This document shows positions 33,642-43,051 of a DNA stretch of 64,000 bases, one piece after another. The notes under the pieces are model-generated. The model made no database searches and was not told the DNA's origin. It saw only the letters and a list, made by a program, of their open reading frames with translations. Every line of letters begins with the position of its first letter. Position 1 is the first letter of the stretch. Origin of the DNA: an uncultured Ruminococcus sp. (GTDB taxonomy: Bacteria > Bacillota > Clostridia > Oscillospirales > Ruminococcaceae); assembly GCA_900538575.1 (NCBI GenBank), contig UPZA01000011.1, positions 20,649 to 84,648 on the forward strand, read 5' to 3'. Both the position numbers and the translations under genes were made by a program.

Positions 33642-35204
33642 TCAAGAAATCAGAAAGCTGTTTAGCATAACCAGATCAGCAACGTTTACAGTACCGTCAT
33701 CGTTCATATCTGCGTTATCATAATTTATTTCAGCTTCTCCTGTTAATAAATACTTTCTAATCAATACGGAATCAAAGATGTTTACCTTTGAATCTTCGTT
33801 TACATCTCCTAAAACAAACGAGGGAATCGTCGGATCTGTAGAATCGGAATAATATTCTGATAGGGATATTCCGTTTTCGCCAAGCGGTATCGTATGATCA
33901 AGACTTATAAATTTACCGCTTTCATTCTGCCACAGCGACGGTTTTACCAGAGCATATTTTTCTTCGTCCCATTTTCCGAAATTATCGTAAACGAGGCCGC
34001 CCGTATCGCCTGAGTTTTCGTTAAAGCACCAGAATGTATGATGTATTCTGTTTTCGATCATGAAATCGCGTAGATAAGTCATCCATGCTTCGTTTTTACC
34101 GCCGTCCATAAAACCGCCCCATTCTCCCATAAGCAAAGGAGCTGTCCCTTCGTCCTGGAGAAAGAACCAGTTATCATACCAGCAGTCCTCAAGCAGCGTT
34201 TCTTTAGTAAAGCCGTCATAAAACCATTTCTGATCGTATACTAAGGGACCGTAATCGTGAGGAGAATATACAAGCTGGCTCTGATGTTCGCCCAGATTTA
34301 TAGGATATTTCTTTGCTCCTCTGAAATTTCCTCCCCACCATGTTCCGTGATAGAATTCCGTCATTGTCGTATAATCGATTCTCGGAGCAGTCCAGTCATA
34401 TCCCTCCTTGGGATAAACCTCAGTTCCCTCAACCATTATAAGAAGATTAGGATTTTTGTTCAAAACTCGTGCGGCACAGGTTTCAGCAGCATGCTTCCAG
34501 TTGTTCGGATCCTCGGTATCGTCCCATTTCGCCATAAGCGAGGGAACATCGGCCGTACCATGAGGCTCATTTTTAAGATCAATAGCAAGTATTGTATCGT
34601 CGTCCTTGTAATAATCCGCAAACCATTCAAGAGCTTCGCACCAGTCCTCTGCGCTGAATTTGTCAGTATACCATAAACTTACCTGATGACCAGCAGAAGC
34701 GGTTTCCGCACTGTGTATATCTATCATTATCTTGATGCCAAGCTCGCGGCACCATTCAACTGCCTGATTCCATATATCGAAGCTATACATGACGGTTCCG
34801 CCCTGAACCTTTTCAATGGTTAGCTCAGGGTTAGTGTATTCGTTTACCTTAGGCGTTGCGGGATCAGGATCTCCGTTTTTCCACTGTAGCAGTATTTCAG
34901 TTGACATGGGTACCCTTAAAAAATTAAATCCGTGATCGGCAATCTGTGAGAGCATGCTGTGCATATTCTGTGACCACACGCCGTCAAATACTTGACTTCC
35001 CACGTTAAATCCAAACCAGTTGCAGCCTGTTATCCATACGGGATTTCCGTACATATCGACAATTTCGGCGTTCTCGTTTACATGAAGCCAGTCGTCGTGG
35101 TATTCATCCGGAGCCGCGCCGACAGATATTCCTGATGAGCCTATCATGATAACGGCGGCGGTCATAATGGATACGATAATTCTTTTATAAAAAGATAGTT
35201 TCAT
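33642..35204 (-). CDS. Dockerin-bearing GH5 cellulase
   Basis: Secreted endoglucanase-type enzyme for cellulosome assembly. The 520 residues begin with a signal peptide (KLSFYKRIIVSIMTAAVIM, cleavage near 30). A GH5 domain runs from about 35 to 450, with acid/base Glu213 in IDLKNEPHG and nucleophile Glu361 in LLMGEWGGF, and HDYGP before the nucleophile. A type I dockerin at about 464-520 has two calcium-loop repeats, GDVNEDSKVNIFDSVLIRKYL and ADMNDDGTVNVADLVML. It is divergent from the GH9 gene across 309 nt. GH5 subfamily cannot be fixed by eye. Confidence 0.92.
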   Translation of the reverse strand: MKLSFYKRIIVSIMTAAVIMIGSSGISVGAAPDEYHDDWLHVNENAEIVDMYGNPVWITGCNWFGFNVGSQVFDGVWSQNMHSMLSQIADHGFNFLRVPMSTEILLQWKNGDPDPATPKVNEYTNPELTIEKVQGGTVMYSFDIWNQAVEWCRELGIKIMIDIHSAETASAGHQVSLWYTDKFSAEDWCEALEWFADYYKDDDTILAIDLKNEPHGTADVPSLMAKWDDTEDPNNWKHAAETCAARVLNKNPNLLIMVEGTEVYPKEGYDWTAPRIDYTTMTEFYHGTWWGGNFRGAKKYPINLGEHQSQLVYSPHDYGPLVYDQKWFYDGFTKETLLEDCWYDNWFFLQDEGTAPLLMGEWGGFMDGGKNEAWMTYLRDFMIENRIHHTFWCFNENSGDTGGLVYDNFGKWDEEKYALVKPSLWQNESGKFISLDHTIPLGENGISLSEYYSDSTDPTIPSFVLGDVNEDSKVNIFDSVLIRKYLLTGEAEINYDNADMNDDGTVNVADLVMLNSFLIS

Positions 35205-35513
35205 ATTTCCCTCTCATTCACAAATAGTATTCAATTAAATGATAACACGGCAGTATAATTATGTCAATGATTTTAATGGATTTAGAAAATTATTTGTATA
35301 AAGCGCCGAAAAGCGTTTTGAAAGAATTATTATAAAAAACAAACAATATAATTATATGATTTTAAGTAATTATTCACAAATATATTTAAATTTGAAAAAA
35401 GTACTTTATTTTTTTACAGAAAAATGTTAACATATAAATATAGTTTTGTTAAATTCATATAAACGGTATAAGCTATAAAGACGTTTTAATTATGACGAAA
35501 GGACGCGGTAATT
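35205..35513. other. 309-nt divergent regulatory region between the two cellulase genes
   Basis: AT-rich. It holds a strong minus-strand promoter for the GH5 gene and, on the plus strand, only a weak candidate for GH9 (TTTGTT at 35445-35450, 16 nt, TATAAG at 35467-35472). The spacing suggests shared control of both cellulases, but no clear shared operator was found by eye. Confidence 0.45.
35239..35267 (-). promoter_or_regulatory. Sigma-A promoter of the GH5 cellulase gene
   Basis: On the minus strand, TTGACA (35267-35262), a 17-nt spacer and TATCAT (35244-35239), with start codon 35 nt downstream and GAGGG ribosome site. Confidence 0.8.
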
Positions 35514-37967
35514 TTGAAAAAAAGACATTTAATCAAGCGCATTATATCGGCCGCAGTATGTTTTTCGATAATATGCATGTCGTTTGTTCTTCCGTCTGCG
35601 GCGGAAATTACGGCAGATATTGCTGATTCGGCTGTTGATGTAAACTTTGCAAAGGCTCTCCAGTTATCGCTTTATTTTTACGACGCAAATAAATGCGGTT
35701 CAGGAATAACAGGAGGAAATCTTGAATGGAGGGGCGATTGTCATACTGAAGACGCCGAGGTTCCGCTTATTCCTATGGGGGAAGATTTTAAGGGTACGAA
35801 TCTTTCTCAGGAATTTATAAACGAACACCGTAAAATACTTGATCCTGACGGAAACGGAACTATCGACGTTTCAGGAGGAATGCACGACGCGGGAGATCAT
35901 GTTAAATTCTGTCTGCCGGGAAGCTATGCTGCGTCTACCGTCGGCTGGGGATATTATGAATTCAGGGACGCATATGCAGATTCCGGTCAGCAATGGCATG
36001 TTGAAGATATTCTTCATTGGTTTAATGATTATTATCTTAAATGCACATATTTTGACGAGAACGGGGATGTTCTTGCATTCTGCTATCAGGTTGGAGAAGG
36101 CAATATAGATCATAATTATTGGAACGCACCGGAGCTTCAGAATGAAAGTCTCCTTAATTTTGCAAGACCGGCTTATTTTGCTACTGAGGAAACTCCTGCA
36201 TCTGATATGTGCGCCGGCGTGTCTGCGTCCTTAGCCGTTAATTATCTGAATTTCAGGGATACAGAGCCCGAATATGCGGCCGAATGCCTTAATGCGGCAA
36301 TCAAGCTTTATGAATTTGCTGTTAGAACTCATTCTGAAACCGATGGTCTTACGGTGACGAGTCTGGGCTATGATGGAGGCTTTTATACGTCAAGCTATGA
36401 TTATGACGAGCTTGCATGGGCGGCCGTTTGGCTTTATGAATGCACGGGCAGATATGATTATATCAATGATATAATCTCTGTAGATGAAAGCGTTTCAAAC
36501 GATATGGGCGCTCATCCGTATACAGGCTATATGAAAAGAATAATTTCCGATACGGGAAATTGCTGGCAGAATATATGGGTACACTGCTGGGATACTGTTT
36601 GGGGCGGAGTTTTCGCCAAGCTTGCTCCTATTACAAATACCGCTCGGGACTGGTATATTTTCCGATGGAATCTTGAATACTGGTCCGGTATAGAGCATGC
36701 ATATCCCGGAGGTCCCGACGATACGCTTTGGAATCTTGAATACGATCCGGAATCTGCAATGACGGCAGATCCTACTGACGGAGCTTTTTTAAGCAAAACT
36801 CCGGCCGGATTTTCAATGCTTAATAATTACGGGTCATGCAGATATGATACTGCGGCGCAGCTATGCGCTCTTGTTTATGCCAAGGAAACCGGAGATATGA
36901 AATTTGCCGACTGGGCAGAGGGTCAGATGGAATATATAATGGGTGATAATCCTATGAATAGAGCCTATATAGTCGGATATTCTGATAATGCTGCTTCACA
37001 TCCTCATCATCGTGCTGCTCACGGATCAAAGACGCTTAATATGGATGATCCGCTTGATCAGACTCATGTGCTTTGGGGAGCATTGGTAGGGGGACCCGAT
37101 GAGGATGATTTTCACATAGATGAAACTAAGGATTTTATTTACAATGAGGTAGCCGTCGACTATAATGCCGCGTTTACAGGGGCATGCGCCGGATTATATG
37201 AGTATTACGGTAAAAAAATGGGAAACAAGCCGGTTGAAAATTTTCCGCCCTCGGAAGAATCAATTAAAGGAGAAATCAACGAAGTATATATTCAGGCTCG
37301 CGTTATGCAGGAAAATGACGCACGTTCACAGATAGAAATATCTATTTGCAACGATACCTCAATACCGCCGAGATATATTGATACGCTCAGCGCAAAATAT
37401 TTCTTTAATGTTAATGAGCTGATAGATGCGGGGCAGTCGGTAGACGATGTTACGGTGGATATTTATTATGACCAGGAAAATGCGGACAGTGACGGAAAAT
37501 CCTTTGCGACTATATCCCAGCCGGTCAAATGGGACGATAAGGGAACCTATTATGTTGAAATAAGCTGGGACGGCTGTTCGTTTTACGGTACGAGAGCGTT
37601 CCATTTCGGACTTATAGCCGATATGGATTCAAATTATACTACGCATTGGGATCCGTCAGATGATTATAGTCGGGAAGGTCTTATAGAGGAAACCTATACT
37701 CTTACAGAAAAAATAACAGCATATCAGGACGGAGAGCTTGTTTGGGGAACAGAACCGGAAGGCGGAACTGATTCCGGGCTATACGGTGATATAAATATTG
37801 ACAGTAAGGTTAATGTTGCCGACGCCGTACTTCTTCAGCAATATCTTTGCAGAAAAACTGAACTGAAGAAAAATCAATATATGCGAGCTGATTTGAATAC
37901 TGACGGATATGTAAATACTTTTGACCTTATTCTGCTAAGAAGGCTTATTCTTAATTATAATTTATAA
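35514..37967 (+). CDS. Dockerin-bearing GH9 endoglucanase with CBM3-like module
   Basis: Secreted cellulosomal cellulase of 817 residues, starting at TTG with AAAGGA upstream. A signal peptide (cleavage near 30) precedes a GH9 domain from about 42 to 568: catalytic Asp125 and Asp128 in HDAGDHVKF, HPHHRAAHG near 500, and the proton donor Glu545 in NEVAVDYNAAFTGA. A family 3 carbohydrate-binding module follows at about 586-735 (SAKYFFNVNELI, GTYYVEISWDG), with the CBM3c-like order of processive endoglucanases. A type I dockerin at 757-817 has two loops (GDINIDSKVNVADAVLL, ADLNTDGYVNTFDLILL). Confidence 0.93.
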   Translation: MKKRHLIKRIISAAVCFSIICMSFVLPSAAEITADIADSAVDVNFAKALQLSLYFYDANKCGSGITGGNLEWRGDCHTEDAEVPLIPMGEDFKGTNLSQEFINEHRKILDPDGNGTIDVSGGMHDAGDHVKFCLPGSYAASTVGWGYYEFRDAYADSGQQWHVEDILHWFNDYYLKCTYFDENGDVLAFCYQVGEGNIDHNYWNAPELQNESLLNFARPAYFATEETPASDMCAGVSASLAVNYLNFRDTEPEYAAECLNAAIKLYEFAVRTHSETDGLTVTSLGYDGGFYTSSYDYDELAWAAVWLYECTGRYDYINDIISVDESVSNDMGAHPYTGYMKRIISDTGNCWQNIWVHCWDTVWGGVFAKLAPITNTARDWYIFRWNLEYWSGIEHAYPGGPDDTLWNLEYDPESAMTADPTDGAFLSKTPAGFSMLNNYGSCRYDTAAQLCALVYAKETGDMKFADWAEGQMEYIMGDNPMNRAYIVGYSDNAASHPHHRAAHGSKTLNMDDPLDQTHVLWGALVGGPDEDDFHIDETKDFIYNEVAVDYNAAFTGACAGLYEYYGKKMGNKPVENFPPSEESIKGEINEVYIQARVMQENDARSQIEISICNDTSIPPRYIDTLSAKYFFNVNELIDAGQSVDDVTVDIYYDQENADSDGKSFATISQPVKWDDKGTYYVEISWDGCSFYGTRAFHFGLIADMDSNYTTHWDPSDDYSREGLIEETYTLTEKITAYQDGELVWGTEPEGGTDSGLYGDINIDSKVNVADAVLLQQYLCRKTELKKNQYMRADLNTDGYVNTFDLILLRRLILNYNL

Positions 37968-37973
37968 AGGAAA

Positions 37974-38005
37974 AGACTGCGCATGTAAATGTGCAGTCTC
38001 TTTTT
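37974..38005 (+). terminator. Intrinsic terminator after the GH9 gene
   Basis: An 11-bp stem (37974-37984 with 37989-37999, one G-U pair), a GTAA tetraloop and TTTTT at 38001-38005. Confidence 0.88.
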
Positions 38006-38018
38006 GTTTAGCATATTT

Positions 38019-38222
38019 TTAAATGCTTTTTGCTATGTCATGATTTAGCGATGATCGCAGCTTTGCAGTGTATGTTTTGGCATTACTGGGAAAATCATCG
38101 CAGAAAGCTGCGACGTCTTTATCTGTAATATACAGAACATGCCTGCATTCCGACGCTCCGGATTAAAACAATTCTATCAGCTCAAGAATAAATACTCCCT
38201 TCATTTCATAAGTATATATCAT
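38019..38222 (-). pseudogene. Possible decayed ORF with one in-frame stop
   Basis: On the minus strand, an ATG at 38222 reads 19 codons (ending ILELIELF), hits TAA at 38165-38163, then continues open in the same frame for 47 codons (SGASECRHVLYITD to LNHDIAKSI) to a stop at 38021-38019. The continuity of frame on both sides and the protein-like composition suggest a small gene with a nonsense mutation. I do not recognise the family. No good ribosome site was seen. Chance cannot be excluded. The rest of this 413-nt gap (37968-38380) holds the GH9 terminator and an 18-bp palindrome. Confidence 0.35.
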
Positions 38223-38225
38223 TAC

Positions 38226-38243
38226 TTACTACATATGTAGTAA
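38226..38243. promoter_or_regulatory. 18-bp perfect palindrome resembling a BlaI/MecI/CopY-type operator
   Basis: TTACTACAT followed by its exact complement. The core TACTACA-TGTAGTA matches the general operator type bound by the BlaI/MecI/CopY winged-helix repressors. It lies 4 nt upstream of the ATG of the decayed minus-strand ORF and 137 nt before the LysM-GH18 ATG. No such repressor is encoded in the window. Assignment to this family is by consensus memory, not by search. Confidence 0.5.
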
Positions 38244-38380
38244 TACAAATTAACTGGGAAAATAAGTGAATTATAGCTTTGGTATACGGACATAAAACAA
38301 CAATTTAAATAGTATAAATATAATAAACAATTAAAATTCTCTGCAATATTAATTATAACTGATATACAAGGAGAGCATTT

Positions 38381-39673
38381 ATGCAGATACATATAGTTTC
38401 AACTGCCGATACGTCATATTCTATTGCGGCGCGGTACAATATTCCGGTAAGCAGACTTATTTATGATAATCAGCTTGAAACGCCTGACGATCTTGTAACG
38501 GGGCAGGCTCTGCTTATATTAGAACCGGAAATTCTTTATACCACCGTTTCAGGAGATTCTATATATTCAATTGCAGACGCCTTTGGAATATCTTTAAAGC
38601 AGCTTATACGAAACAATCCCTTTCTTTTGGGCAGTGTTTATATTCAGCCCGGTCAGCCGATAGTAATAAGCTATAAAGGTCAGGCTAAAATTACCGCTTT
38701 GTATTCCGGAGGTTATGCATATACCTTTATAGATCAGAACATTTTAACTGAAACTTTGCCGTTTCTTACGGAATTATATATATTTTCATATGGTTTTACA
38801 AATCAGGGAAATCTTATTTATGCCGATGATGAATTGCTTATCAGGCGTGCGAAGGAGTTTGGAGTTAAACCGATTCTTGTACTTACCTCGCTGAACGAAC
38901 AGGGAAATTTCAGTAACGAGCTTGTAAATATTCTATTGAAAAATAAACAGGTTCAGAATAATGTAATAGCGGAGCTGGTTAATGCTGTTCAGGCTAAGGG
39001 ATACGACGGTATAGACCTTGATTTTGAATTTGTACTTCCGCAGGACAGAAACGCTTACGTTGAATTTACACGAAGGTTAGCAGGAGAAATGCATTCTATC
39101 GGAAGAACGGTATCTGTAGCTCTTCCGCCGAAGATTTCTGTCGATCAGCGGGGATTATTATATGAAGGTATAGATTACAGAGGGCTTGGAGAAGCAGCGG
39201 ATCATGTATTGCTTATGACATATGAATGGGGTTATACCTATGGCCCCCCTATGGCGGTTGCACCGTTGCCGCAGGTTAGAAGTATAGTTGATTATGCGGT
39301 TACTGAAATACCAGTTAATAAAATTAATCTTGGTATTCCAAATTACGGATATGATTGGCCGTTGCCGTATGGAAGAGGTGTAACAAGGGCTGATACTATC
39401 GGAAACATTCAGGCGGTTGATATAGCAAGAGAGAACGGAGCTGTTATAGATTATGACAGCGTTTCACAGGCGCCGAATTTTCATTATATAAAAAACGGAA
39501 CTGAGAGAGAAGTGTGGTTTGAGGATGTAAGAAGCATACAGGCAAAGTTTGATCTTATTAAGGAATACGGTCTTCGCGGAGCTGGCTACTGGAATCTTAT
39601 GAGAGGCTTTCGTCCAAATTGGCTTCTTTTGAATAATAATTTTGATATTGTGTCAGATTTATCTTTTGAATAA
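38381..39673 (+). CDS. LysM-GH18 protein of the spore cortex-lytic YaaH/SleL type
   Basis: 430 residues with two LysM domains at about 2-48 and 51-97 and a GH18 domain from about 103. The chitinase-fold signature DGIDLDFE at 209-216 supplies the catalytic Glu216. The C-terminal RGAGYWNLM carries the conserved late-barrel Trp. It lacks a signal peptide, as do spore-associated YaaH/YdhD proteins, which are packed into the coat and cleave N-acetylglucosaminyl bonds of cortex fragments at germination. AAGGAG lies 8 nt before the ATG. A sporulation promoter was not identified. Confidence 0.87.
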   Translation: MQIHIVSTADTSYSIAARYNIPVSRLIYDNQLETPDDLVTGQALLILEPEILYTTVSGDSIYSIADAFGISLKQLIRNNPFLLGSVYIQPGQPIVISYKGQAKITALYSGGYAYTFIDQNILTETLPFLTELYIFSYGFTNQGNLIYADDELLIRRAKEFGVKPILVLTSLNEQGNFSNELVNILLKNKQVQNNVIAELVNAVQAKGYDGIDLDFEFVLPQDRNAYVEFTRRLAGEMHSIGRTVSVALPPKISVDQRGLLYEGIDYRGLGEAADHVLLMTYEWGYTYGPPMAVAPLPQVRSIVDYAVTEIPVNKINLGIPNYGYDWPLPYGRGVTRADTIGNIQAVDIARENGAVIDYDSVSQAPNFHYIKNGTEREVWFEDVRSIQAKFDLIKEYGLRGAGYWNLMRGFRPNWLLLNNNFDIVSDLSFE

Positions 39674-39679
39674 AAGAAT

Positions 39680-39713
39680 AAACGCCGATTATACTAAGTA
39701 TAATCGGCGTTTT
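39680..39713. terminator. Hairpin terminator after the LysM-GH18 gene
   Basis: A 15-bp perfect stem (39680-39694 with 39698-39712), a TAA loop and TTTAATAT following. It separates this gene from the polysaccharide locus. Confidence 0.75.
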
Positions 39714-39864
39714 AATATATAAATTTTATTGTTACGATATAAAATAATTTTTAAATTTAATAATAATGGATAATTTTTACTTTTCTTACTTGTTTATTTT
39801 AGCTTATAAAAATATATATTAAATTCGACTATTTGACAAATTGTTGGAAAAGGCTTTAAAACAG

Positions 39865-39893
39865 TTGACCTTGCGACATTTGAGTGATATAAT
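39865..39893 (+). promoter_or_regulatory. Sigma-A promoter of rfbA and start of the polysaccharide locus
   Basis: TTGACC (39865-39870), a 17-nt spacer and TATAAT (39888-39893), leaving about 60 nt of leader before rfbA. It is the best promoter seen for the whole 24-kb locus. Confidence 0.85.
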
Positions 39894-39960
39894 AAAAGAA
39901 ATGTGATTTATGCTGTATTAAGGCTATATTGTATATAATCGAAAAAATAGAGGAGTTTAC

Positions 39961-40857
39961 ATGAAAGGAATAATTCTCGCCGGTGGATCCGGAACAAGAC
40001 TATATCCCTTAACAAAGGTTACATCCAAGCAGCTATTACCGGTATATGATAAACCTATGATATATTATCCTATGTCAGTGCTTATGAATGCCGGAATTAA
40101 AGATATTCTTATAATATCTACTCCTTATGATACGCCTCGGTTTGAGGAATTGCTTGGCGACGGACGGCAGTTTGGTTTGAATTTATCATATAAGGTACAG
40201 CAGTCTCCTGACGGACTTGCTCAGGCTTTTATAATAGGTGAGGAATTTATAGGCGATGATTGCGCCGCAATGGTGCTTGGGGATAATATTTTTGCCGGAC
40301 ACGGTCTTAAAAAAAGACTTGTGGAAGCAGTAAGAAAAGCAGAGAATCAGAATTTAGCTACGGTATTCGGATATTATGTAGATGATCCGAAGAGATTTGG
40401 AATCGTTGAATTTGATGATGACGGAAAAGCAATTTCAATTGAAGAAAAGCCTGAAAATCCTAAGTCTAATTATTGTGTGACAGGTCTTTACTTCTACGAT
40501 AAAAGAGTTGTTGAATACGCAAAAACCCTTAAACCTTCAGCTCGCGGAGAACTTGAAATAACTGATCTTAACAGAATTTATCTTGAAAACGGCGCCTTGA
40601 GTGTAGAGCTTTTGGGACAAGGATTTACATGGCTTGATACCGGAACGCATGAAAGCCTTGCAGAAGCTTCAAACTTTGTAAAAACTATTGAAGATCATCA
40701 GCATAGAAAAATTGCATGCCTTGAAGAAATTGCATATCTTAACGGATGGATTTCTAAAGAAGAGGTTCTTGAAGCTTATGCGGTATTGAAGAAAAATCAG
40801 TATGGTCGATACCTTATGGACGTTATTGATGGAAAATATATGGATACGCTTCATTGA
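39961..40857 (+). CDS. rfbA: Glucose-1-phosphate thymidylyltransferase RfbA
   Basis: First step of dTDP-rhamnose synthesis: glucose 1-phosphate and dTTP to dTDP-glucose. The 298 residues show the nucleotidyltransferase start KGIILAGGSGTRLYPLT, the KQLLPVYDKPMIYYP motif near 25-39, the metal Asp in MVLGDNIFAG near 104-113, EEKPENPKSNYCVTGLY and the late TWLDTGTHESL. The product also feeds the dTDP-3-amino-sugar branch through RfbB. A 305-nt gap follows before rfbB. Confidence 0.96.
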   Translation: MKGIILAGGSGTRLYPLTKVTSKQLLPVYDKPMIYYPMSVLMNAGIKDILIISTPYDTPRFEELLGDGRQFGLNLSYKVQQSPDGLAQAFIIGEEFIGDDCAAMVLGDNIFAGHGLKKRLVEAVRKAENQNLATVFGYYVDDPKRFGIVEFDDDGKAISIEEKPENPKSNYCVTGLYFYDKRVVEYAKTLKPSARGELEITDLNRIYLENGALSVELLGQGFTWLDTGTHESLAEASNFVKTIEDHQHRKIACLEEIAYLNGWISKEEVLEAYAVLKKNQYGRYLMDVIDGKYMDTLH

Positions 40858-41162
40858 TGCATTGGGAAATATGTGACCGGAATAAAAAGAAATACATCAA
40901 TAGATTTTTGTATAATATAGCGGCGTTGTGTCATTCAATATCATTTGAATTATCTTTTTATTAACTAAAGTTTCAGCGCCATATTTTTAAGATGCTTTTT
41001 ATGTATCATGGTTTTTATTTTACAATAAATTATGTCTTTATTTAATGCGTTCACATATATATACTTTTTTATTTTTTCTTTAAAGATTTATTGACAACAA
41101 TAATTTAAATTTTTTATGGGAAAGTCTTTGAAAAATTAGAAAATAGATTAATGGAGAAGAAT
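40858..41162. other. 305-nt gap between rfbA and rfbB
   Basis: Very AT-rich and non-coding in all frames as far as I can see. It contains TTGACA at 41091-41096 but only a poor -10 (TATGGG about 18 nt later), and an isolated TATAAT at 40911-40916 without a -35. A weak second promoter for rfbBDC is possible. No strong terminator is visible. Such a gap is unusual inside an rfb operon. Confidence 0.4.
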
Positions 41163-42191
41163 ATGACTATTATTGTAACAGGCGGAGCCGGATTTATAGG
41201 TTCAAATTTTGTATATTTACAGCTTAAGGAGCATCCGGAGGACAGAATAATTTGTCTGGATAAGCTCACGTATGCCGGAAATCTTTCAACGCTGAAAGAT
41301 GCAATGAAAAATCCTAAATTCAGATTTATAAAGGCTGATATCGCTGACAGAGAGGCTGTTGAAAAAATTTTTGAAGAAGAAAAGCCTGATATGATCGTTA
41401 ATTTTGCCGCTGAATCGCATGTTGACCGTTCCATTGAAGATCCGGGTATATTCTTAAAAACAAATATTATGGGTACTCAGGTGCTTATGGACGCATGCCG
41501 CAAGTATGGCGTCAAGCGTTATCATCAGGTGTCTACCGATGAGGTTTACGGCGATCTGCCGCTCGACAGACCTGATCTGTTCTTTACGGAAGATACTCCG
41601 ATTCATACAAGCAGTCCCTACAGTTCTTCAAAGGCTGGTGCGGATTTACTTGTACTTGCATATTACAGAACGTTCGGACTTCCTGTTTCTATAACAAGAT
41701 GTTCAAATAATTACGGACCATATCACTTTCCGGAAAAGCTTATTCCGCTGATAATAAGCCGCGCGCTTGCCGATGAAAGTCTCCCTGTTTACGGCAAGGG
41801 TGAAAATGTTCGCGATTGGCTTTATGTTGAAGATCACTGCAGGGCAATCGACCTTGTAATAAGAAAAGGCCGAGAAGGCGAGGTTTATAATATAGGCGGA
41901 CATAATGAAAAAACTAATTTAGAGGTTGTTAAAACTATCCTCGCCGAGCTTGGCAAGCCTGAAAGTCTTATAACCTATGTTACTGATCGGCCGGGACACG
42001 ATATGCGATATGCTATAGATCCGACGAAAATACACAATGAGCTTGGCTGGCTTCCTGAAACAAAATTTGAAGATGGGATAAAGAAAACTATTGAATGGTA
42101 TCTTAATAATAAAAAATGGTGGCAGGATATAATATCGGGTGAATATCAGAGCTATTATGATAAGATGTATAAGGAAAAGGGACGCGCATAA
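41163..42191 (+). CDS. rfbB: dTDP-glucose 4,6-dehydratase RfbB
   Basis: Converts dTDP-glucose to dTDP-4-keto-6-deoxyglucose. I use the ATG at 41163, 6 nt after GGAG; the ATG at 41151 precedes that site and has none of its own. The 342 residues open TIIVTGGAGFIGSNFV, with AAESHVDRSI near 80-89, the catalytic STDEVYGDL near 119-127 and YSSSKAGADLL with the Tyr-Lys pair near 151-161. Its product is the branch point to rhamnose (RfbC/D) and to the FdtA/FdtB-type amino sugar encoded at 51603-53110. Confidence 0.96.
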   Translation: MTIIVTGGAGFIGSNFVYLQLKEHPEDRIICLDKLTYAGNLSTLKDAMKNPKFRFIKADIADREAVEKIFEEEKPDMIVNFAAESHVDRSIEDPGIFLKTNIMGTQVLMDACRKYGVKRYHQVSTDEVYGDLPLDRPDLFFTEDTPIHTSSPYSSSKAGADLLVLAYYRTFGLPVSITRCSNNYGPYHFPEKLIPLIISRALADESLPVYGKGENVRDWLYVEDHCRAIDLVIRKGREGEVYNIGGHNEKTNLEVVKTILAELGKPESLITYVTDRPGHDMRYAIDPTKIHNELGWLPETKFEDGIKKTIEWYLNNKKWWQDIISGEYQSYYDKMYKEKGRA

Positions 42192-43048
42192 TGAGAGTTT
42201 TGGTTACAGGCGCTAAAGGTCAGCTTGGATCAGATGTAGTCAATGAGCTTAATAGCCGTAAATATGAAACTATCGGCGTTGATATTGAAGAAATGGACAT
42301 TACTGATCCGGAAAGCGTAAATAAAATCGTTGTCAAAGCCAACCCCGATGTTGTAATTCATTGCGCCGCATGGACGGCAGTGGACGCTGCCGAGGATCGT
42401 GATAATATATCGATAGTTCGTTCAGTTAATGTTGAGGGTACTAAAAATATTGCGAATGCATGTAAAAAGCTTGACTGTAAAATGATATATATTTCTACTG
42501 ATTATGTGTTCAGCGGCCGTGGAACAGATCCTTGGAAACCTGATTGCAGAAATTATGCTCCTCTGAATGTTTACGGTCAGACCAAGCTTGAAGGAGAGCT
42601 TGCGGTTGCAGGCGCTCTTGATAAGTACTTTATTGTTCGTATAGCATGGGTTTTCGGTGTGAATGGCTCAAACTTCATTAAGACTATGCTTAATATTGGC
42701 AAAAAGTATGATACGGTAAGGGTTGTAAATGATCAGATCGGAACTCCGACATATACTTATGATCTTGCAAGGCTTATTGCTGATATGGCCGAGTCGGAAA
42801 ATTACGGTTACTATCATGCTACCAATGAGGGAGGCTATATCAGTTGGTATGATTTCGCCTGTGAAATTTTTAAACAGGCAGGATATAATACGAACGTTGT
42901 TCCGGTGACAACCGAGGAATACGGAATATCAAAGGCTAAAAGGCCTTTTAACAGCAGACTCGATAAATCAAAGCTCTTAGAAAACGGCTTTGAGCCGCTG
43001 CCTACCTGGCAGAATGCACTTAAAAGATATCTAAAGGAAATAGAATAA
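42191..43048 (+). CDS. rfbD: dTDP-4-dehydrorhamnose reductase RfbD
   Basis: Last step to dTDP-L-rhamnose. The 285 residues show the SDR motif VLVTGAKGQLGSDV, CAAWTAVDAAEDR near 58-70 (the WT-VD-AE family signature), the catalytic STDYVFSG near 100-107 and YGQTKLEGE near 127-135. The ATG overlaps the rfbB stop as TAATG. It precedes rfbC, so the order here is A-B-D-C. Confidence 0.96.
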   Translation: MRVLVTGAKGQLGSDVVNELNSRKYETIGVDIEEMDITDPESVNKIVVKANPDVVIHCAAWTAVDAAEDRDNISIVRSVNVEGTKNIANACKKLDCKMIYISTDYVFSGRGTDPWKPDCRNYAPLNVYGQTKLEGELAVAGALDKYFIVRIAWVFGVNGSNFIKTMLNIGKKYDTVRVVNDQIGTPTYTYDLARLIADMAESENYGYYHATNEGGYISWYDFACEIFKQAGYNTNVVPVTTEEYGISKAKRPFNSRLDKSKLLENGFEPLPTWQNALKRYLKEIE

Positions 43049-43051
43049 ATT

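Noticed and set aside
38040..38130. Inverted CGCAGCTTT repeats as a regulatory RNA
   Set aside because: The repeats pair imperfectly and fall inside the degenerate ORF; no promoter or terminator frames them as an RNA gene.
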